Assembly (NCBI GenBank): GCA_905221605.1 | Contig: CAJNDS010000668.1 | Location: 95,001 to 125,000, forward strand | Length of the DNA: 30,000 nt | Direction: 5' to 3' | From: Symbiodinium natans | Lineage: Eukaryota; Sar; Dinophyceae; Suessiales; Symbiodiniaceae | Part shown: piece by piece, positions 23,081-30,000 of the stretch | Position numbering within the stretch: the stretch's first letter is position 1 | Layout: the number at the start of each line of letters is the position of its first letter | Made by a program: the position numbers and the translations under genes | The notes under the pieces: model-generated | The model's input: only the letters and a program-made list of their open reading frames with translations | What the model was told of the DNA's origin: nothing | Database searches by the model: none

Positions 23081-24000
23081 CGTTTTTAAAACAGATGCCG
23101 GCAGAAAAACACTTGTGACACTAACCGGGTGCCTCCAACAAACTCGGTTCGCAGAATCAGTTTCCGGACCTTGCGATTTTAGAACCTTGCTTTACTAAAG
23201 CCAGTGCAACATTCATAATAAGAATGATAAAAATAAAAATAAAAATGCGAGAACTCAAGGGCGTGCGAAATGTGCGCGCAATGTCATTATTTTTGTCGCG
23301 CACGAAATGCACACGTAAACGCTAAGATTATTGGACTTATTGTTATTGTTACTATTCTTCTTCTTATCATAACTACTACTATGATTACTGTTTTTTCAAA
23401 CTACGAAGAGAATGAACAAGCGAGTTTATGAAGTGAAGTGCATGAACGAATTAACGAAGTGCGCGAATGAATGCAGTAAAACCACCATTGACAAGTTACC
23501 GCATGAAAGGACTCATTAAAAGCCCATTTCCCAACTTCTTTTAATGGGGGCTTTTCTGGGTCTTTTTATTGTTTCGTTCAAAAAATTAGTAAATACATGC
23601 ACTCATTGCATTCGTTTGTAATTACAATAGTATTGTTCTCTTCACTGTTATCATATGGGCCAGTTCATGCTCTTTAAGGCCCCTCCATAATATTAGTAAT
23701 CACCAGGCTGTTACCAAAGGCTTGAGTTCTACATCCAAGTTCTCAGGGTCTTGTGTCCCAACCTCACAGACGCTTACCCAAGAGCCCGTTAAAATAGTGT
23801 AATTCATGCATTACTTTATTCCTTTTAATTACACAATTACTAATGGGGTTTTAGTGTGTCTAAAGGGCGTTTTGACGCACACAATAATACCGTTAAAAGC
23901 GTTATAAAACCACATATTCCAATTCTTACGCTTATTCTTATTAATTACATTTATTATTATTAGTATTACTATTACTACTATTAGTAGTATTATGATTATC
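23081..24000. other. AT-rich unique stretch, no gene
   Basis: Nearly heptamer-free. It has ATT-type microsatellite patches (23215-23245, 23335-23390, 23930-24010), a purine-rich GAACGAATTAACGAAGTG stretch (about 23400-23480) and a hairpin AAAAGCCCATT/AATGGGGGCTTTT (about 23518-23558). Confidence 0.6.
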
Positions 24001-24329
24001 ATCATGATTATTCTTTCCCTATCCCGCGTGCATGCCGAACCTTATCTGGGGCATGGGAAATGGAGTCCCAACTTGGCGGAGGGGGGGGGGGCTGATCAGT
24101 TGTTCGTCCTGTGGACCCCATTTCTTACACACCCCGCTAAAGCCCGTGGACATTTAGCTGTGTATTCGCCAACCCCCCCCCCCCCGCCCCCGCCCACACC
24201 CACCGCCCACCCCCCACGCCGGCGCTTTCGGGTTCGCGGGGTGTGTTCAGATTCGGGCTTTTGGGGCTTTTGGCATTTAGGGCTTTTAATTGTAATGTGC
24301 TCGTTCGTTCGTTTTTTTTTGGTTTGGTC

Positions 24330-24396
24330 CTACTTAGCGCGTTCAGCGTTCAGCGTTCAGCGTTCAGGGTTCAGGGTTCAGGGTTCAGGGTTCAGG
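24330..24396. repeat. CAGCGTT-to-CAGGGTT heptamer transition
   Basis: Three or four GTTCAGC units change cleanly to five GTTCAGG units. This shows that the period is kept while the variant changes. Confidence 0.85.
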
Positions 24397-24528
24397 TGTC
24401 AGAGTAGGGATGTTGAGTTTAGGTTTCATCTTTCTCCGCGGTGCATGCGCTTAGGGTTGAGTTTTCTAAGCCCTGAACCCTAGGCCCTAGACCTCTTTCT
24501 GAGCGAGCCTAAAATGCATAAACCCTAA

Positions 24529-24645
24529 ACCTACTGGTTCCTAGCAGGGAATGAGGGAATTAGGTGCTTAAGGTCCCCTTATATGACCCTTCCAAGGATT
24601 TTTAGGGTACCTCATTCCCTCATTCCCTACTAAGATCCAGCAGGT
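24529..24645. mobile_element. Family-2 inverted-repeat element, copy 2
   Basis: ACCTACTGGTTCCTAGCAGG at the left; ACCTGCTGGATCTTAGTAGG as the inverted right end. GGAATGAGGGAAT follows in both arms. 117 bp, no ORF. Confidence 0.82.
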
Positions 24646-24698
24646 ACCCAAAACCCTAAACCATAAGCCCTAAACCCTAAACCTCCTTAAACCGCCAG

Positions 24699-24839
24699 GA
24701 CCATCTTCGAAAGTTCAACTCCTTCCTCAAGAACGTCAAAGCTGGGCCGAAGACTTTTCGGAAGGTGATTAAGAAGAAGCGCTGCGAGACGCAGCCGCAT
24801 GACTGTCAAGACATCAATGTGGCCGTCTTTCTTAGTTGA
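24699..24839 (+). CDS. Possible terminal exon (DHLRKFNSFLKNV...VAVFLS, stop)
   Basis: After CCGCCAG|G the frame is open for 46 codons to TGA: DHLRKFNSFLKNVKAGPKT, FRKVIKKKRCETQPHDCQDI, NVAVFLS. The composition is protein-like (Lys/Arg-rich, no repeat). An internal CGGAAG|GT could be a donor, giving a shorter exon (to 24763). It is bracketed by CCCTAAA left and TTTAGGG right. Family unknown. Confidence 0.42.
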   Translation, partial: DHLRKFNSFLKNVKAGPKTFRKVIKKKRCETQPHDCQDINVAVFLS

Positions 24840-24844
24840 TGGGA

Positions 24845-25000
24845 GGGGGGGTTTCGGGTTTTGGGTTATAGGGTTTAGGGCTTAGGGTTTCGGCTTTAGG
24901 GTTCTAAGGCTTAGGGCTCAGGGTTTCAGGTTTAGGGTTGTAGGGTTACAGGGTTTAGGGTTTAGGGTTTAGGGTTTAGGGTTTAGGGCTTAGGGTGATA
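24845..25000. repeat. TTTAGGG variants and array
   Basis: Degenerate units become five perfect units at 24956-24990. Confidence 0.88.
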
Positions 25001-25059
25001 GGTGGCAGCTGGAGCGAGGCCATGGCAAGCCCCCACATCTGCGCACGACTTTCCCTCAA

Positions 25060-25232
25060 CCCTATAACCCGAAACCCTAAACCCTAAACCCTAAACCCTA
25101 AACCCTAAACCCTAAACCCTAAACCCTAAACCCTAAACCCTAAACCCTAAACCCTAAACCCGAAACCCTAAACCCTAAACCCTAAACCCTAAACCCTAAA
25201 CCCTAAACCCTAAACCCTAAACCCTAAACCCT
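25060..25232. repeat. Long CCCTAAA array
   Basis: About 24 units with a single CCCGAAA interruption. Confidence 0.95.
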
Positions 25233-25301
25233 ATGCAGGTTTAGGGGATTAAGGGATGGTCAGAGCTTACGGTTTGGCGATTCTAAGGCTCGTAGGTTGC
25301 A

Positions 25302-25401
25302 TCGTTTCCGAAAATCAGGGTTCCCTTTTTGCAGGTTCCTATAATAAGGGTTATAGTATTTGGGGGGGTATATCAGGGGTACCCCTATCTTGGAAAGTGC
25401 C
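25302..25401. mobile_element. Family-3 inverted-repeat element, diverged copy
   Basis: TTTCCGAAAATCAGGGTTCCC on the left; inverted right end TTTCCAAGATAGGGGTACCCC. It is sandwiched between two long CCCTAAA arrays. Confidence 0.6.
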
Positions 25402-25432
25402 TGTTATCTCAACACGGCTGGAAAAGCATCCC

Positions 25433-25575
25433 CAAACCCTAAACCCTAAACCCTAAACCCTAAACCCTAAACCCTAAACCCTAAACCCTAAACCCTAAAC
25501 CCTAAACCCTAAACCCTAAACCCTAAACCCTAAACCCTAAACCCTAAACCCTAAACCCTAAACCCTAAACCCTAA
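25433..25575. repeat. Long CCCTAAA array
   Basis: About 20 perfect units. Confidence 0.95.
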
Positions 25576-25642
25576 GCATGACTCAGAAGAGAAACATTCA
25601 TACTCTTTTTGCAGCCGCTGCCGCCGTGTTGTAAAGGAACCC

Positions 25643-25840
25643 CTGGTTCTTTGTAGGGGATTGAGGGAATGAGGGCCCTAAATATACCCTTTAAGGGAGT
25701 ATATAGGGCCCTAAATATACCCTTTAAGGGATTATGTAGGGCCCTAAGTATACCCTTTAAGGGGCTTATATAGGGCCCTAAGTATACCCTTTAAGGGCTT
25801 ATATAGGGCCCTCATTCCCTCATTCCCTACGAAGAACCAG
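25643..25840. mobile_element. Family-2 inverted-repeat element with internal 33-bp tandem
   Basis: The ends CTGGTTCTTTGTAGGGGATT and (inverted) CTGGTTCTTCGTAGGGAATG are near-identical. The interior is four units of 33-34 bp beginning at 25673, 25706, 25739 and 25773, each GGGCCCTAARTATACCCTTT plus AAGGG..TATA. Confidence 0.88.
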
Positions 25841-25849
25841 CCAGAGGAA

Positions 25850-26470
25850 GCTAAAGGGCTGGAGTTTTGGGGTTCGGTGGTTTTTGAGGGAGGACGCTGT
25901 TCGTGTTGAAACCCAGAGGCCCCAAGACGCCCCGAATTGAGGAAATGGCCCTTAAATTCCAGCTAGGATCCTCATATGACTTCGGGAAGATTCCTTCATC
26001 AAGGGGCCCTGGAGTGTCTGGCAAGAAAGAAGCTGGGGAGGCGTAGCGAGATTGTGCGCAGTGGCCGGGTACTTGCCAGCTTTGCTGCCCCAACTATAGT
26101 TCCGCCTGCCGCTGGCATGGCTGGAAGAAGCTGCACGAGCTTCTTGTTGATATTCTCCGGGCTATGTAGACTCAGTGTGGAATCAAGATGCGCTGGCGGT
26201 TTTTTTAACAGCACCACCACCCCCCGAGGTCGGGATGTGGTGTTCAATGTACGAGCTTAGCTAGCAGTTCGCTTAGAGCCCCGCGCCATGAGGCGGGAGC
26301 AGGCTAATGCTTGGTTTGGAGCATCCAGGCGCTGAAGAAGCCGCCTGCACTCACGCAGCATGCTGGCCCCCTGTTGTGACCACAGTCTCAAGCTGACGCC
26401 CCCGCAACTGGCCAGTTAGAACCCACGCCCCGTGCTAGTTAGAGGCTTAAGGTGCAGGGTGCTTCGGTTG
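25850..26470. other. Unique GC-balanced block, no gene assigned
   Basis: Heptamer-free. Overlapping 80-94 codon frames exist on both strands (25851-26260) with no recognisable domain and no clear exon signals. It might contain untranslated sequence. Confidence 0.4.
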
Positions 26471-26477
26471 AGTCACT

Positions 26478-26604
26478 GTACTTCGATGTAGGGGTTTCCG
26501 AGATTAGGGGTACCTCACTGGGGTCCTTAGTATAAGGGGCTCGTACTATTTGGGGATCAACATTGGGGGTCCCCTATTTTCGTAAACCCCCATATGCATA
26601 GTAC
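26478..26604. mobile_element. Family-3 inverted-repeat element, copy 2
   Basis: Left GTACTTCGATGTAGGGGTTT, right (inverted) GTACTATGCATATGGGGGTTT. Then CCGAGATTAGGGGTACC/ACGAAAATAGGGGAC. 127 bp, co-linear with the copy at 3238. Confidence 0.8.
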
Positions 26605-26699
26605 TCCTTCGGCTGAAAGAGAGAGACCGGCGTTTTGACCAGCACTCCTCTTAAGGATGGAGAAGGTGCGAGGTCCAGTGGGGCGTACATATACACAGA

Positions 26700-26716
26700 A
26701 GTATGTACATACGTTG

Positions 26717-26751
<35 letters not shown>

Positions 26752-26850
26752 CACCTGTAAATGTATACATACTTATGTATGTATGTACGTATGTACGTCT
26801 GTACGCATGTACAAACGTACATGTGTATATATATATGCTACCCCCCCCCC
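26700..26850. repeat. TA and TATG/GTAC microsatellites
   Basis: (TA)n at about 26718-26741, ATGTATGTACGT-type repeat at 26770-26830, and a C run near 26840-26852. Confidence 0.9.
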
Positions 26851-27057
26851 CCAGCGACCTACCCTTTTTAGGCCTTTTTAGGCCTGTTTAACAAAAAACA
26901 ACAACGAAGGCCCAAAAGTCGCGTAGTTAATCACCGGGTAATGAAGGACAGTTACTGGGACACCCACCTCACAGACCCCGATGAGCCAGCATTGGATTAA
27001 TCTACATTTTGAATCTGAAGCGGACAATGCTGTTTTTAGATGTTTAGATCTGTGTTT

Positions 27058-28195
27058 TTTCTATGCAAATTGTGCGTTTAAAAAGGCAATTAATGTTTTG
27101 TTGAGCAACTAAATTATTTATACAATTGTGTTTGTACGAGGAAAAGTATTAATCAACTAGTGAAACATTTTCTTGATTCTATGCGAATCTAACTACTAGA
27201 GTAATTATTAAGCAAAGAGCCCAATTTGACTCAAGTGAATACTATTTAAAGGAGCATACCCAACCAAGATACGAAATAGACACCATTCTCAACCAAAATA
27301 TGGCAAAGTGTGCATTTAAAGGGCAAATAATGCTTTGTTGAGCAACTACTGTATTTATACAATTGTGTTTGTGCTAGGCAAAGTATGAATCACATACTAT
27401 CCGAAAAGTCCACTGAAATACCTTATGTTTACATATTCATGAAACTTTTTTTATTTTTGAAATAACCATTCTATGCAAATTTAGCTACTAGAGTAAGTAT
27501 GAAGCAAATAGCCCAATTTGACTCAAGTGAATACCGTTTAACGGACCACTTATATACTATGTGTGAAAAGCACAATTTGCATAAGCAAGCTTAAAAATGC
27601 ACAATAATGGAAATAGAAGAGGTTCTACTTACATAACGATGAAACAAAGAAGTGTGAAGTATTCAATAAAGACCACTTATATACTATGTTTGAAAAACAC
27701 AACTTGCACAATCAGGCTTAAAAATGCACAAGAATCCTAGAAAAGTACTTAGTGAAGGCCATACACAAGCAAATTCACAAATACAAAAAACATCCAAAAG
27801 CGCAAGCTTTTCAGGAGAATCTCTGGTGAAGTTTGGATTATAGGGTTTTGGGTATCCCTGGACGAGTAGGAGTCACTTTTTAAGCAAACAGTTCTAAGCA
27901 ATAAATGCTTTTTCTCAAGACAAGTATTGCAAATACTGCTTCCAGATAATTAATCGCTTTACCAGGCAAATATTACCCATGTGAACTTAGCTACCAGAGC
28001 ACCAAGTAATGGCTGAAGAAGGTCTGCTACACTTAAGTACAACCAAAAGATGCACTAAACACTAGTTGAAAAAGAAGCGAAGCGGTTCTACGTACATAAT
28101 AACGAAACAAATAGTTCTGAAGCACTAGAAAGACCACTTGTATACTATTTCTGAAAAGCACAATTAGCACAAGCACACTTAAAAATGCGTAGTTG
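27058..28195. repeat. AT-rich block of degenerate direct repeats
   Basis: TTGTTGAGCAACTA..TTTATACAATTGTGTTTGT occurs near 27098 and 27336. AGCCCAATTTGACTCAAGTG occurs near 27217 and 27509. GACCACTTATATACTATGT..AAAAGCACAA occurs near 27544, 27669 and (diverged) 28132. GGTTCTACTTACATAACGA occurs near 27620 and 28084. The units recur in the same order with insertions. Essentially no telomere heptamers and no long ORF. Confidence 0.8.
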
Positions 28196-28218
28196 TTGCC
28201 TCGTGACCGTGAAGGCGA

Positions 28219-28428
28219 ACCAAAAAGCCAATATACCAAAACCAAAAAAAAACCAAAAACACCAAAACCAACAAAACCAAAAACACCAAAACCAAAAAAA
28301 ACAAAAAAACCAAAAATACCAAAAACACCAATTTTCCGGGACTCTTGGAGAAGCCTCATAGGGATTCCTGAGAGTTCCGGAAAATTGTTTTTTTAGGTTT
28401 TTTGGTTTTGGTATTTTTGGTTTTTCTA
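28219..28428. repeat. (ACCAAAA)n tract and imperfect hairpin
   Basis: An A/C-only tract of ACCAAAA-like units (28219-28330) leads into CAATTTTCCGGGACTCT. Its inverse AGAGTTCCGGAAAATTG follows at about 28371-28387, and then the complementary TTTTGGTTTTGG tract. Lys/Pro and Phe/Gly frames are artefacts. Confidence 0.8.
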
Positions 28429-28554
28429 CTGTCCCGTGTATGCGATTTTAGTTGTATTTTAGTCTACGCCCTAGGAAATACGCTATATTGCACACCAAGT
28501 TTGCTTGCAGTGCAGCAGGGTGACTTGAGACAAAGCGATAAAGGGTACGTCACT

Positions 28555-28850
28555 GGGGGGGGGGGGGGTGCCATATATATATATATACATATATATATAT
28601 ATGTATACATACACATATGTATATATGTGTATAACGTGTATATGTGTAAATGTGTATAATCGTATATATGTATATGTGTAGAAACGTAAAATGTAGATGT
28701 ATGTGTATATATATATATATGTATGTATGTATGTGTGTGTATATGAACATACGTACATATGTATATACGCCTGTCTGCATAGATGTCTTCCTGTGTATAT
28801 GTACATTTGTGCATACCACGATTGCATAGATGCGTACGCACATACATCAT
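28555..28850. repeat. G run plus TA/TATG microsatellites
   Basis: A run of about 14 G, then TATATA, GTATAC and GTGTATA blocks to about 28850. Ile/Tyr/His/Thr frames on both strands are artefacts. Confidence 0.92.
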
Positions 28851-29340
28851 GCCTGCGCATGGGGGGTTCATGCTGCCTTTCGCCGTTGCCTGCCGGCGCA
28901 GGTTTTTCAGAGCACACGAAGCTTGAGACCGGAAAAAGGCCCGGGCTGAATCAATTATTCCTCAACCTTCAACCCGAGGGTTCAGGGGCTTTAGGGTTTA
29001 GGTTTTAGGTTTTAGGGGTTTAGGGTGTTTAGGGGTTTAGGGAAAGCCAAAGCCCTGTTCCTTAAGGGGTATTCTGGGGTTGATTTGAATACGTCTTGAA
29101 GCTCTATGGGCCCGAATCGCTGTATCAGCCAATGTTGCGCATAGAATATTTACTTCTTCATAGGGCCACCCTGAAAAACAGAAAGCAACACACCCCAGAA
29201 TCACTAGACTTTTCTTGGTTCGCGCAGCGCAGTTGGGGAGTGCAGGTGTATACCCCCGTGGAAAATCCCCAGATGCACCCCCGATAGAAGTACCCTACGT
29301 TTGTTTCTCCACTCCCCCTTACGCACCAGTTAACGAAGCC
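28851..29340. other. Unique sequence with a short open frame, gene uncertain
   Basis: Heptamer variants at 28985-29040. An open plus-strand frame (29096-29287) reads KLYGPESLYQPMLRIEYLLL and onward for 63 codons with balanced composition, but it has no family match and no certain start. It may be chance. Confidence 0.3.
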
Positions 29341-29347
29341 CTAAACC

Positions 29348-29464
29348 TTGGGATGTACTCCTTATACTAGCAGTCCTTAACAGGAATTAGAACAGGGGGT
29401 AGTAGGAATTTTAATAGGGGGTATTATAATCTACTAAGGACTGTTAGTATAAGGGGGAACCCAA
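29348..29464. mobile_element. Family-4 inverted-repeat element, copy 3
   Basis: Left TTGGGATGTACTCCTTATAC, right (inverted) TTGGGTTCCCCCTTATACTA; both continue AGCAGTCCTTA/ACAGTCCTTA. 117 bp, no ORF. Confidence 0.82.
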
Positions 29465-29844
29465 CCTAAACCCCAAACAGGGTTCTTGCCTACTTTTGTT
29501 TTTTTTTTTTGTGGCTTTGCTTCTGGGTTTGGCCCTGCGGCCCATTCCAAGTTTGAGGTTTAGGTTTGAGGCCTTGTTGATAGTATGGGATCTACTACCT
29601 TGCCCTTCCATCCCCGACCCGAAAGTAAGGCACAACCAGCCCCTGATGGGGTACTCGTGGGGTAGGGGGAAGCCAGAATAAGAGTTTAAAATGACCCTAA
29701 ACCCTAAACCCTAAACACTAAACCCTAATACTCAGGTCGCGGTGCCCGACTGCAATCGTTGGGCTCAGCAGTACTTAGTCAAATCTGATGTTCAGGGGCA
29801 CCCTGATCCTTACACCCTAAGCCATAACACCCTTAAATTAGATT
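29465..29844. other. Unique sequence with minor heptamers
   Basis: T run at 29500-29509, short CCCTAAA cluster at 29697-29730; no gene recognised. Confidence 0.5.
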
Positions 29845-29942
29845 TTTAGGGTTTGGGGTTAGGGTTTAGGGTTTAGGGTTTAGGGTTTAGGGTTTAGGGT
29901 TTAGGGTTTAGGGTTTAGGGTTTAGGGTTTAGGGTTTAGGGT
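29845..29942. repeat. TTTAGGG array
   Basis: About thirteen G-strand units, followed by 58 bp of unique sequence to the window end. It is therefore interstitial and not a chromosome end. Confidence 0.93.
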
Positions 29943-30000
29943 CAGGTTCCCTTCGGTGGCACCCCCAAGCCCTGGAAAGCCCTTCCGCCCAATGGGTTGC

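Noticed and set aside
25851-26260. Overlapping 80-94 codon frames on both strands
   Set aside because: No domain, no signal or membrane features, and no consistent AG|G plus G[CAT] exon borders.
29845-29942. True chromosome end
   Set aside because: Arrays occur throughout in both orientations and are followed by unique sequence. None caps the window.
1-30000. CRISPR array
   Set aside because: Regular repeats are heptamers and microsatellites without spacers, and the genome is eukaryotic.
1-30000. Dinoflagellate spliced-leader remnant, tRNA or rRNA genes
   Set aside because: Read for the spliced-leader end (TTTTGGCTCAAG) and for tRNA TPsiC-type signals; none found by eye. A covariance search would be decisive.
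1-30000. Prasinophyte or other green alga as the source
   Set aside because: TTTAGGG telomeres would allow it, but the abundance of GC and GA donors with AG|G fits dinoflagellates far better. Species left open.

Overview
WHAT IT IS. This is nuclear DNA of a eukaryote, most likely a dinoflagellate. No long ORF in it is real: most long frames are translated telomere-like heptamers or microsatellites. Read as spliced sequence, however, the plus strand contains very short exons (about 19-85 nt) of two recognisable genes, interrupted by introns packed with plant-type telomere heptamers (TTTAGGG on one side, CCCTAAA on the other) and short terminal-inverted-repeat elements. The dinoflagellate call rests on three points: plant-type heptamers; 5' splice sites that are mostly GC or GA rather than GT; and a G after nearly every 3' AG (AG|G). 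No spliced leader, tRNA or rRNA was seen, and the species cannot be named.

LAYOUT. (1) 290-6386, urease. Nine consecutive plus-strand exons spell the catalytic core of the urease alpha region, from DWGTTP to SSDSQ, in correct order and frame. The amino-terminal part lies upstream of the window. The expected next exon (AMGR...) was not found. (2) 6387-8743: degenerate heptamers, a CCCCCT pyrimidine tract, AT microsatellites, nothing recognised. (3) 8744-19250 and perhaps on to about 21.3 kb: a membrane acyltransferase-3 family gene. Its exons read GHF, VNFFIILSGF, FYVRR, WTVAALLPSWLL, WPPSQ..DFALG and hydrophobic segments. Later exon-like islands (19381, 20975, 21249, 24699) are tentative. (4) 21.6-26.9 kb: telomere arrays, ATT-type repeats and inverted-repeat elements, with no gene identified. 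(5) 26.9-28.2 kb: an AT-rich block nearly free of heptamers, built of degenerate direct repeats. (6) 28.2-30 kb: hairpin, microsatellites, another inverted-repeat element and a terminal TTTAGGG array.

HOW IT FITS TOGETHER. The clearest new pattern is strand polarity. TTTAGGG arrays lie just after 5' splice sites and CCCTAAA arrays just before 3' splice sites, so exons sit as CCCTAAA-[exon]-TTTAGGG. In pre-mRNA the two ends of many introns could pair as UUUAGGG/CCCUAAA stems that bring weak, non-GT splice sites together. Several intron ends also show insertion marks: a 9-bp exon duplication, an inverted-repeat element starting exactly at a donor, and a telomeric insert between 16-bp direct repeats. 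These suggest that introner-like elements and telomeric sequence helped build the introns.
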